A DNA stretch of 64,000 bases from Sporodiniella umbellata (Eukaryota; Mucoromycota; Mucoromycetes; Mucorales; Rhizopodaceae). Positions 1 to 11,059 of the stretch are shown piece after piece (the first letter of the stretch is position 1; every line of letters begins with the position of its first letter). The notes beneath the pieces were generated by a model. That model had not been told where the DNA came from. It saw only the letters and a program-made list of their open reading frames with translations, and searched no databases. A program made the position numbers and the translations under genes. The stretch is taken from positions 282,940 through 346,939 of the forward strand of contig JAIXMR010000012.1 of the NCBI GenBank assembly GCA_025677835.1, given 5' to 3'.

Positions 1-1102
1 TCAGCAAATCGTCTGCTACAGTCAGAATACCTCCTTTTGAATTTTTTGAGAGTTTTAGCCTAAAAAATACGTTTACTACAATTTCGATAAATACCTTTCA
101 CTGTCAAGCTGTTTCCAAAACTAAAATGATCACCAACTGAAGAAGACGGTTTTGAAGGTGTATGCCGAATGTGCGCTACTTCGTCAAACCTGTTGTTTTC
201 AGAATACGGAGACGAGGGGCGAGTCATTATATTGCGCGGATTTTCGTAATCGTTTTCGTCATCGTCTTCGTCGCCTTCCTCATCCTCTTCATCTTCTTCA
301 TCTTCGTCGTCGTCGTCGTCACCTAATATATCAACGTCATCTTCTTCCTCTTCCTCATCCTCATCCTCATCCTCATCCTCATCCTCATCTTCGTCCTCGT
401 CTAATGTATCGTCGTAACCGTCATGGTATATTCTGCCGTGAATATAACTAACAGCTCGAGGTAATGAAGCCAGGGCTGATGACGAAGAACCTCGAGTTTG
501 TTGTTGGTGGTTGGCGTATTGTTCTAGCTCTTCATAATAAGCGTCGTACAAGACTTCCAACTCATCCTCAATGGCTGTTCTACTTGAATAAAAAGCATGA
601 GTCTTTTTTCTTCTTTCCTTATCTGCAATATATATATATATATAGGTGTTAGATATTACCTTTTCTTGCCACAGACTGAGCAATTACAGCTATGCTTTTG
701 CTGTTCTTTCATTTTGCGTAGTACAGCTTCTTTCTCCACTTTGACAAGTGATCTTCGTTCTTCCTCGCCTAACTGTAGCCAGAATTCGCGAATCTTTTGC
801 CGCTCTTCAGTATTGTTTGTACTTGACCAAAAGTTGTCGTCCTCTTTGTCTTTACTTTTATTCTTTATTTTTTTTTGGGTATTTTTGGCATGATTTTCGC
901 CATGTCTAATGACGTGGTGATTCATCATGGCATCAACCATGTCAGCCTGTGTTTTGGGTTGATTAGGAGCCAATTTTGACTTTTTTTTATTTTTTCTTTT
1001 TTTCTTTGTGGCCGATGCAGCAGTACAATCGTTGCTTATATCCATTTTATTGTTGTTTGAAGCTTGATTTGTCTTGTTAGTTAACTGTACGGACTTTGTC
1101 AT
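1..1102 (-). CDS. NST1: Stress response protein NST1, 5' part (runs off the window)
   Basis: Exons on the minus strand are 660-1102, 95-579 and 1-33 (cut by the window edge); introns 580-659 and 34-94 are GT..AG and keep frame. About 320 residues are visible. After a Lys-rich N-terminus comes the family hallmark: [19 protein letters not shown], then a CNCSVCG cysteine cluster, then [20 protein letters not shown], with the first intron falling exactly between cluster and TAIE. A long Asp/Glu run follows (near 240-400), then [11 protein letters not shown] at the window start, another NST1 block. NST1 is known in fungi as a negative regulator of salt tolerance with a long coiled-coil C-terminus, which lies outside the window. 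The ATG at 1102 is chosen because conserved sequence starts soon after; another in-frame ATG lies near 1044. The acidic run is encoded by a repeated GAGGAT hexamer. Confidence 0.85.
319..402. repeat. Acidic-codon hexamer repeat inside NST1
   Basis: The plus strand shows repeated TCATCC/TCTTCC units (GAGGAT/GAGGAA on the coding strand) coding for alternating Glu-Asp. This is an expandable coding microsatellite, so length variation between strains is likely. Confidence 0.8.
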
Positions 1103-4100
1103 TAGACTAAAGAGCCAGATGAAACAGAGGTCAATTAAAATTGAAAAAAAAAAAGACAAGATCTTTTTTAAAGTGTAAAAAATTAACAACGCAATAAATA
1201 CAAGATGAAAAAATAAAACAGTAAAAGGTAAAACAGCGAAGAAAATTACCCTTTGACTTCTTTTTTTTTTTAGCTTAAAGAGAGTGAGAGAATAAAAGCC
1301 CTTCAAACTTTCTAAAGTTGAAAAAATGGCTCTAGCCAATAAAACACTATTGTCGAACCAAAAGTCACGTTCGTATTTTGTCTTACTCACTCTGCGTAAG
1401 ATTTCAATCTGCGACTCAAAATTAGCGGACTGTGAGTTGACAAAAGGAAAGCTTTTAGGCACAGAACCAGGCACTTATTGCTGTTGGGTCAGTCAAAAAT
1501 GTTTTTTTAACCGTTTCCAAAAATGATTGCAACACGACGTACACCCTGTTGGTTAATAAAAATTAATATCAAACATGATTGATTTCCTCCCAGATTCGAT
1601 AGCAGAGTCTTAATAACCTTAGATTGCTGTCTTTGAAGCGGTTCTGAAGAATCTCTACAATACCCAAAAGTGAAATGTTTCAAGTGGACTACTCAATAAG
1701 ACATAAAAAAAACCCGTCCAGAATAAACAGACAACTTTCAAAATAAACTGATGGAAAAGCTAAAAAAAAAAAAAAACAAGACAAAAGTCGATAATGTTAG
1801 TCAAATTCGATTATACGAAGTAATATGATATTGCTTGTACTTTTTTTATTTCTCACTAATATAGAATGCACTTGAGACTTTAAAAAAAAGTTACTAAATA
1901 TAATTTGAGAGGGTTATACTTTTTATATTGATTTTAGTATAGCATTCCTTTTTCCTGAAATGCTTTATAATCTTTTGTATTTTTTATCCCAAACGTAGTG
2001 AGATATGTACTCAGTGCAACTTATTTTGGCAAAATCTTCAAATGCTATTTTTTTTCTTTGTCCTGTAAGTACGCAAAGTTAGATTGTCAATATAAAAGAC
2101 AAAGAGTGTCAGCCACTATATACATAGGAACTACCTGTCATAAGGGTTCAAAAAAAAAAAAAAAAAAAGCAACGGAAAATGAACCAGACAATTTTAAATT
2201 TTCAGGTCTCAAAATCAACATAATCGACAATACGATTAAAACCAGGTTGAACTTATAGCGCAATAACCTTTCTTTTATGATATTTAAAGTACGCATCTTT
2301 TGTTTTTGTAATTCTTTTTATTTCTTGCTTTTGAAAATAGTATGCTCTATCGTCTGCCCTCGTACTGAAGAGCTTATTTTCAATGAGGTGCAAGCAAAAA
2401 TTAGCCACCAAACTAGAGAAGAGGTGGACCATAAAGGTCTATTGTCTGTAAGAATAGATAATTTATTGATTTCAAAACAGTTGAGATTTCATTCGGTAAT
2501 ATTACTGACAGCGTCTTACCTAACTTTACATTAAAACAGTTAACCAGAAAAAAAGACAATAACTGCTATCGCTGTTGGTCCTTTGTGTAAGCTTGGAGAA
2601 CTATAGGGCTATTCCCGTGAGTATTTAAATTACTAACCTACTCTCAAGCAACGGATAACAATAGCTTTCTCTAAGTTATTTCAAAAATACACTTTGTTTT
2701 TGACACTTGGTCCATTTCTGATGAGCAATATCGACAGAAAATAACTTTTTGAGATAACTATTACACAAAGCGCAAGTATTTATCAACTATTATATACTGA
2801 GTACTAAAACCCAACTAATATGCGAAATTTTTGGTACAGAGTCTATTGAATAATATACAGAAACATAACGCTTCAGAAGCTTTATCTAAAACTACTAAAC
2901 ATTCAGCGGCCTGAAAAACTTAAACGCTGTGAATAGAAGAAACTGTGTGACATGATATGGTAAACAAAAAAGTAGCATATATAACACTTTATTTACAAAA
3001 CTTTCTCGCCTAAAGCTGAATACAATAAGGGAGTGACTGAATCTTGAAAGAGAAAAATACTCAAAGCCCTAAAGCTGGATAGCTGTTCTTCCTGTTATAC
3101 AAAAAAAAAAACGAAAAGAACATTTCAAAAATTTCTGTTGAGGAATTGGTAAGCGATGGCTGAAAGTGTTGGGAGTTATTACTATTATTGTTGGACACGA
3201 GTTTTTTTTGTTAATAATACCGAACTCTAAAGTGCTGGCTCTTTTTTTTTTAAAGAAAAAAAGAAGGATTGTAGTCTAAGAAAATATAGCATGTATAGCC
3301 AAATGCAATGTTACACTTTAAAGCTGTAGAGCTTCTCTTGACTATAAATTTGGCAGCTGCATGGTTGTGTACATAGCGCCTTTTTTATTCCATGCTCTTT
3401 TGTATACTATACGAATGAAAAAGCTTACAAAACATGGTGATAGATTAAACTTTATTGACACGCATCTGTAGTATATCAAATGGTAAAACCGAAACAAGAC
3501 ATAGTGTAAGCGCTTAGTAGATTTTTGAGCTTTGTTCCAAAGCAGTGGGCTTTTCAAGTATAAAAAACCAATGGACAATGGTCAAAAGGACATACTGCAA
3601 CCAAAAAGTTTCAGTGTGATGCTAAATGACAAGAGCATTCTCAAATCGAAATAAAGGCTATAGTAAGTTCTATTCAATAGTTTCATTCGATTGAATGTCA
3701 TATTTTAAAAAATAAACAAAAGACTAGGCATATATCGACCGAAAGAAAAACAGGCAACTATTCACTGTTATCTTGTAACAACACAAAAAAGAATTATAGG
3801 AATAAAAAACTAATAAAAAAGAACGGCAGTCCCTAAACCAAGGTCGTATATCTGTTTGTAATCTTATTATAAAACACGATATTGGTTTTGGAACTATTGA
3901 AACGTTAAAAAAAACAATACACTTTGTTCTAAAGAAGATAGTATCTTTTACTAAAATGGTGGCTTAGTAATAAAGAATACGCGCTTTAATAAAAAATTGT
4001 TTTGCACACACCACTTTGTACCCCTCAAAAGAGGTGACAGGTTTTTTTTTTTTTATATCTTGAACCTGTCAAACCGGGAAAACAAAAGTTGTCTTTAATC

Positions 4101-4109
4101 GCACTTCGC
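1103..4109. other. AT-rich intergenic stretch, no convincing gene
   Basis: About 3 kb between the divergently transcribed NST1 and SLS1 genes. It has many A/T runs (for example near 2151-2168 and 1763-1776). The only open stretches are short and AT-driven. The most protein-like is on the plus strand at about 2350-2450, but it has no recognisable family and no clear exon partners. Promoters of both flanking genes must lie here; I see no unambiguous elements. Confidence 0.5.
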
Positions 4110-6345
4110 ATGTCCTTCGCTTATTATCAACTACGATGTTTGGGCACTCGTTGTGTTTCTGCCAACTTTACTAGGCAGTTTACTACCACTACAGCATACC
4201 GTCAGTCGCAGACCTTGTCTGACGAACGATTCCAAACACTTCTTGAGACACTTGATAAGCGCTTAAAAGTTGAGGATAACACGCTAGTGCTACTTGAAAC
4301 TATCGAGTCTTTCCGACCCAAAAAAAAAGTTTTACTGGACAAAGACTATGAGAAACTGTACAATCTTCTTGATAAATCCTACAATCGGAAACAACTTGCT
4401 GAGTATTTGGAGTCCAAACAAATACAATCGGCATTAAAGTCGAAGACAACAAAAAAGAACATGTTAACAGCCATTTTGCAAAACACCTGGAATATAAGAA
4501 CACAAACGCAACTAATAGAAGAGAAACGCAGACGAGTAACCGAACATTTCCCAGCTACACGTCAAGAGTTGTTCTTTGTCATTGGTGACAATGGAGATAT
4601 GCTTAGGAAGATTGAAAAAAAAAATGATGTAAACATTACTATTGACGTATCAAAATACGAGTATTTGATGGAAGGTCAACCTGCTGCAGTGCAAAAAGCA
4701 AAGATAGATATAGCATCGTACTTGAATATTTCTGAAGGCCATACACAGGTACCAAAGGAAGTCCTTGAGAACAAAGACCTTCAGTCTGAAGTTATCCGCT
4801 TGTTGACAGATGTATCCAAAGTTTCCGGATCGTACATTTCTCTGAACGAAGACAAGGTAAGAAGATAGCTGGAAACAAAAAAGGAGCTAAACACATTGCC
4901 TTAGTTTATATTCTCAAGTCTTTCTGAAAGTGCAATGGATAACGCTAAACGTTTGCTTAATTTAGCTTTGACAGAAGTAAATATATAAAGATTGGCGCTT
5001 GTTTATTAACCAAGCTCTAAAATAGCTAAAAGTCACACATAAAAAACCACTGAATGAGGCCGATAAAACAATGGCACAAAGCAACTCACAGTTTTCTTTG
5101 ATGCCATTTTATGACCCACGTTCTATGTCTGTTTATAATCAACATTTTGGTTGGAGTAAATTCAAAAAAAATAGCTCCGAAAATAGCCAGCTTGAATTTA
5201 CAGATTTGGATTGCAAAAAGTAAACTACCAGTTACAGTAAATTTCTAACTTACCGTTGAATCTTAGGTCTGCAACATTAGACAAACTAAACGGTATGCTG
5301 TTAGAAGGTCTGGGTGAAAGTGAACACAAAGATGTTCTATTAGAGGCAAGGTAATATATATATATATATAAATACAACTATACACTTGTGCAAGTACAAA
5401 TCGAAAGCATTGCTATTTAGACTCGGTCATGTGTTATGCAAAAATCCTACTCAGCCTAAAATGATGCCGAACCTTTTGCAACCCGCATCAGGTAGCAATA
5501 TGGACTTCCAAAAGTTAGCTTATATGCACAAACAAAACAGAACACAATTTTTCAACGCGTAGGTTGATTTGTTATTTCACTTTACGTATTATACTTACAC
5601 ATATAAATATAGTATGCCACCATTTTCTGTCTTGCAATACATTTCGCCCTTGTCTTTTGAAGAAGATTTCTATCAAAGATCAATCAAAGTTGAATACGTT
5701 AGTAATACGCTGTTAGCCAATAGCAGTAATCGAGACGGATCTGGTTTAAGTAGACTTGAGCTCGAGTTTAATGTAGAGGAGCAGGGAGATATGAAACTGA
5801 GAAGTATCGTGGGGGAAAAGCAAAGGTCTGTGATGAACATCCTTGGTATATCAGAGTAAGACAAACTTTCTTCTTTTTACCTTTATAATAACAATCAGTA
5901 CAGTTGTTTGGATGCTCAGCTTACAGCCAAACACATAATTAAGGATTTAGAAGAAGATATGCAGGAGCTGATTACAAAGTGCTACTTATCTAGGTTAGTA
6001 AAACAAAAATTTATTTTACGTTTTATTAATACGTTTTGAAAAAAGTTACACTGAGCTCCAGGCGCCTATTTACTACAAGGATATGACATTATTGGACATC
6101 TCATACATAGGCAAAAAGCAATTTAAACATAAAGACAACCTATTGAGTGTGAACCGCATAGAGGAACAAGATAGCAAATTAAAGAAGACAGAAATGCTTG
6201 TAAGTATTATAGGGCCTGTGCGGTATCTCTTACTCACTATGCTATATAGATTTCATCACCCTACACAGACCTATCAGATTCAGCAACAAGATGGAAATCT
6301 TTCGTCAACACTTTAGTAGAAATTTCCAATAAATGGAAACTATAA
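4110..6345 (+). CDS. SLS1: SLS1-type mitochondrial inner-membrane protein
   Basis: Nine exons: 4110-4856, 4905-4976, 5026-5219, 5267-5350, 5421-5558, 5613-5855, 5904-5993, 6046-6199, 6250-6345; all introns GT..AG and in phase, giving 605 residues. The N-terminus is basic and hydroxylated (TRQFTTTTAYRQ), like a mitochondrial presequence. Next is a segment with KDYEKLYNLLDKSYNRKQL and SKTTKKNMLTAILQNTW, matching the N-terminal domain of Sls1, and a KH-like segment (FFVIGDNGDMLRKIEKKNDV). The C-terminal exon ends SPYTDLSDSATRWKSF, also as in the family. In yeast Sls1 couples mitochondrial transcription to translation at the inner membrane (family knowledge; about 640 residues there). The start is ATG 4110. 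Assignment is by remembered family motifs, so somewhat less certain than for the enzymes here. Confidence 0.82.
5352..5370. repeat. TA microsatellite in SLS1 intron 4
   Basis: Alternating A and T directly after the donor site of the fourth intron; no coding effect expected. Confidence 0.8.
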
Positions 6346-9300
6346 GTGTTTTTTTTTTTCTTTTTTTCTTTTTCTTTTCAGCAACCTCTTTCTGGCGTTA
6401 AGGCATTATAATAAAACTCGAAGACATTCGGGGAAGCTTCTTACACGCAAAAAAAAAAAAATCTCGTATCAAGTTACTCTACAGATCTTTTTTTTTTTTT
6501 TTTTTGGTGATTTTAGTACACACAAGAAGTTTATACAGGAAACAGGATTTAGGTTTATCACATTCCGCAAAACGTCGAATCTTAAAGGTGTAACTTTCTT
6601 TGTAATCTAAAGCATTAGGCCTGCTTCAATATACAACAAAAAACATTCAATACCACAGCTACACTTGATCTTTATTTTTCTTACAAATATTAGTGTATGA
6701 CAGTGCGTGTAAAAATTGGTGTCGAAAAAGAACCATGTAATGAATACAGATTATGGTTTCTTAGAGCTCTAAGTGCCTCAGCTGTTTGCAACGACTCAAA
6801 CAGATATTTGCTTTTTTTTTAAAAAAAAAAAGGTTTTCCTTGCTAAACACTTGTATAGCATTTCAGAAACTTCCAATTTAAAGACGGTCTGTATACAAGT
6901 TCTTTATTTGTTTCATGAAACATGTATATGCATCAGATCTGTTTTATGTTTTCTATCCACCAGTTTATCTGTGCTTGCGTCCTATCAAAAAAACGTATAT
7001 AAATATCAGTAGTATTTTTTGAAAAACTTTTGACCGTGAATCTCTTGAGTTATGAAGCACTCAGATGCAAGACAAACAACTGTTATAGACATACTTTAGT
7101 AAGTACTTCCATACGTATACTGTGAAAACAGCTTGGAGTGAAGCAACCCACTAAAGTTTTTTTACTTCAAAAGCGTGGAATGAGGTTTGTGATGCAACTC
7201 AGTTGGTAAACAGCCTTCTTAAAAAAACAAAAACAAAAAAGCGAACACTACTTTCACCTTTTCGTTGGAATAACTTTTAAAAACTTAAACCGGCCCTGTT
7301 TGTGATTTGCTATCTTTATAGTTTATTCAGCTGTATATTGCTAGTTTAAAAAGAAAAATTAGATATATTTGGTGGAGCATTCTTGTGAAAGCTACCTTTT
7401 TTATACTGATCAAGTATATTTTTCAAAAATAGCAAATCCACTACCTGAAAGCTAAGAAAATCACTCATGTTAATAGGATCAGTTATATTGCGATTTTTTG
7501 TTTTTTGTTTTTGTTTTTGTGCTAAAAACATTCTTTTATTAACGATACCATCAATATTTGCTATTGTACAGGCTAGTTTGTTAAAAAAAAAAGACCAAAT
7601 ATAAATTATTTTCTTTTATCACAGAACAGAGTTGGGTTTTTGATTTGAAGAAAATTTTGGGCGCAGCCCTATTGAGCTTATACACCTTAACTTTGTATAA
7701 GAAGAAATCAAAAACAAGTTTAAACAAGGCAGGTTTGAGGAGCGTATTTACACTTGAGATTAGCTTTACTAAAAAAGGAAAAAAAGAAAAGTGTGCTGAC
7801 TATTTATTTAGTCCCTGTCGGCTCTTTGGGAGCAGACCGCATGGAGGTTTTTGACGTAACTGGTACCTAAAAACTCGCTGCTTTTTATTTCTTTTCTAAT
7901 GACAGAAAAGATGGTCCTAAGCCGCGATGAGTATAATTATAGCATACTAATGTTTGATCAAAAGACAAAGGGAGTATATTGTAAAGTGCCAATAAAGCCA
8001 CCGTATTGATCGTTGCTTCGGTCAAAGTAATTTTGTACTAAGCTTATTTATACTCAAAACATGCTACTATAAGACCCTTTGACAGTCCAAGCCCTACATG
8101 AGATATATGTAAATGCAGGCCGTTTTCCTTACCTTGTAAAAACCAAAAAAATTGTTTTGTGTAAAGTTAGTCAAAATTAATGTCCGAGAGAAATCCCAAT
8201 GTCTGAAAATGAAAGTAAAATACTGTAGTAGGGCACACAAGACTATGTCGATAAAAACCGGTGCCACAGTTTTTTCATTTTAAAGTTTAATGGTCTCCTA
8301 TTTTTTTCTACAAAAAGATGGGTCCTTATTAGTACTTGTTAATGTCACTATCTGCATCTTTGCTATCTTGTCCCATCAAGCTGGTATTATTGTTTTGAAT
8401 TGCCGTCCTGTAGGCCATTGTATTGTGATTGAAGTCAGCCTTCAAGGTATTTAAAATATATAGCCCTGACATACCCAGATATGAATAGAAAAGTTTTGAC
8501 TGGCTTTTTGCTGCTTCGTCTGGATATATACAATGTATTAAAAAAATATAGAACACAGAAAGATATATGTATAGCTCCGCGTTATTGAAAGACTTTCACG
8601 GTTATTATTTTTCTTTAAAATCTTATCAATACAATAAAAACGACAAGTATTGCCACTGTCTGAAAGCTACGAATTTATCATTTTAAAATTTGAGATCCAA
8701 AGCCGAAATGTTAATTATTTTTTTGCCTCAGTACTGTTTACTGTCGTAAAAGTGCTGACTCTGTACATTTTCTAAAAAAAAAAAAAAAAAAAAAAAGAGA
8801 CACACGAAAAGAAAATTGCTATGTTCATATTTTTTTCGGGGTAGTTTGACATACTTTATGACGATATTTTTCCTCCATTAAAAACGCAGGTTTTTAGCAC
8901 AAACGAATGTATGGGCCTCTAGCTTGAAGCTATGTTGTTAACAAAACAAATACTGATTTCTGATAGGGGGCATTTAATTTTTGCATATTGATCGTTCTCG
9001 CTATGTATAGTACGAAGGATGTGTATCTATTGATACGAAGAAGTATGTAAATTCCTGAAAGGGAAACTCCGGTATTTTCGTTGGTTTGTACTAAACAACA
9101 TTTTCATCGCACAAATTAGAAAAACAAATACTCTTTCTTGAGAGTAATTGTTACTGTTTTAAGGTTTTATGCAAATAGAAAACTATTTTCCTTTGAAAAA
9201 AAAAACAAAAAAAGTTTATAGTAAATGCATGTGCATATAAATATGTTTTGTCGGTGATAAAAAAAAATCTACATAATTGATTTCGCGCACTGTACATAAG

Positions 9301-10813
9301 ATCACCAAAAATGGAGTTTTTTCTTTTTCTTTCTTTTTCCATCTTTTTATTTACTTTTGAAGAAATTAGATTGGTCAAAAAGCAAGGTCAAGAAGTGACG
9401 AATCCTTGTCGGCCTACACTTATTGAAGTTCTTTGTGGTGTGATGACCGTTTGGTATGGTGTCTGACCAGCTGGCAGAGTTCAAAAAAATCATTCGAATC
9501 GGGTGGTCCTTGTGGCTTTTAATAGAAGATTTGGGGCTCATCTTCTTTATTTTCACGCGTCTAACCTCCGGATATCCAAGCAAAAGGGAGGGCAATCCCT
9601 GAAGTAGCACCTTTCTAGGTTAAAAGGACTTCCTAAAGTAGCACAAACACAAAACGACCTTTGATTTAACACAATGTTTATAAACTTTTATCAAAGAATA
9701 AAAAGTAAAAAACGAAAAAAAGCTTTCTTTGCCCCTGTTTTGTAAAAGTTTACCTCACTTTTGGCGGAGTGGATTTATTAATTGGCAGCCTTAGTCTAGA
9801 GATATCTGGATATTTCCGCGCTCAATATCTGCTTATGTTGCTTGTTTCATTGCAAATCGCAATACAATACAGAAATTGCAAATGATACCAGACCTAACTT
9901 ACACAGAAAATTTTTTCCACATTAAACAAACTGACTTTTACCAAGCATTGTGACAACACGCAAACTAGATAGTATGTACATGAACATAATAGTTTTTAAA
10001 TCAGTTTGCTATCACTTTGAATACGAAAAGCTTTTGGCATTGGGTATGGAGCATCTTCTCCAAAAAATAGTACAAGTAGCCTTTGTCCTCACTACATAGA
10101 AAATGAAAAGTATTGGGACTGCTAATACGTTAAGCCAATGTTACTCGCTCTGTGTTACAATCACCATTAAAGTCTACAGCAGTTGGATTGATGGTTGCAG
10201 AATAAATACGGTAATTTATTTGTTTATGAAACACTATTTTTTTACACTACCGTTAATACAAAACCAGTTAGATTAATGTTTTTCGACCGTATATCAATTA
10301 ACCCGTTTATGCAATGCGCATTGAAATATGCGCTTCCAGAAAAGTTGAATATTGTCGCTCCTCAATCTTAAGAACTATCCCTCAGTACTAGCTTAAAACT
10401 ATACATATTTTCCACTTTACATTTTTGAGTCAAAACAAGCGACTCTCAATCGTAGATACTGTGTAGACTCATCTTCTTTTTTTTTCGAGCCTGCAGAAAT
10501 CCATATATATATATATATATATATATGATATTGAGCCTCTGTTCCGTTTTTTGTAGAAATACCTGAAATGAACGATCCACCAATAAAAAAATAGCCCTGT
10601 TTTAGTTAAAGTTATTTTGATAAAATCTTGGGTTTCGCGTTGATTGTTTTGTGGAGTTTGCAAATTTTTGAGTTTACAGAAAAGAACATCATTAAATCAA
10701 CGCAAGAAATACAGCCGTCTTTGTTCAATTAAAAAAAAGGTTATAAATTTGAGTTGTTGGAAAGTAAAGCGTTTCCTATTTTAAGTCTATTGTTTTTTGC
10801 ATATTTGCTACTT
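6346..10813. other. Long AT-rich intergenic region, gene-poor
   Basis: About 4.5 kb with long A/T runs (6441-6453, 6488-6505, 8774-8798) and a TA microsatellite at 10503-10526. Short open stretches occur at 8329-8556 (minus; 75 residues, with a possible acceptor CAG just before an Asp-Glu-Ala-Ala start) and at 9347-9610 (minus; 87 residues, in a patch visibly richer in GC than its surroundings). Neither matches a family I know and no partner exons could be joined. The second may be a decayed mobile element. Otherwise I see nothing. Confidence 0.5.
10503..10526. repeat. TA microsatellite
   Basis: A run of about twelve TA units in an intergenic region. Confidence 0.9.
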
Positions 10814-11059
10814 CTAGCAAGGGCAAAACTCAGTGGAATGAGGCCCAGAGCAATTGAAGCAACTAGACAGGCCTTTATTAAGCTTCAAAGAGAGCGTTGT
10901 TTGTAGGTTTGGTCTCGGAAATGAATTCAACATTGATTTTTCAGTGGTTTCGTTGGATTGCTGCTGTCTTACTATAGTTGATGTTGTCAGAGGAGCAATG
11001 CTTTTTCCAAGAGCAGGCTTAATCAAAACGTTTGCAAATAAGGAGAGTGGTGGGGCCAT
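10814..11059 (-). CDS. Small zinc-knuckle-like protein (81 aa)
   Basis: An uninterrupted ORF from ATG 11059 (MAPPLSLFANV...) to the stop at 10814. The last 15 residues are CFNCSGPHSTEFCPC, a CCHC-like zinc knuckle with three residues instead of four between the second Cys and His, followed by CPC at the very end. The middle is Ser/Thr/Asn-rich. The 5' side is pyrimidine-rich, as before other starts here. There is no intron. It could be a real microprotein binding RNA or protein through the knuckle, or the 3' remnant of a larger gene or a retrotransposon gag; no other gag-like sequence adjoins it. Confidence 0.4.
   Translation of the reverse strand: MAPPLSLFANVLIKPALGKSIAPLTTSTIVRQQQSNETTEKSMLNSFPRPNLQTTLSLKLNKGLSSCFNCSGPHSTEFCPC

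Noticed and set aside
1103..1474. Extension of NST1 upstream to an in-frame ATG at 1474
   Set aside because: The added segment is hydrophobic and AT-driven and unlike the basic NST1 N-terminus; the ATG at 1102 fits better.
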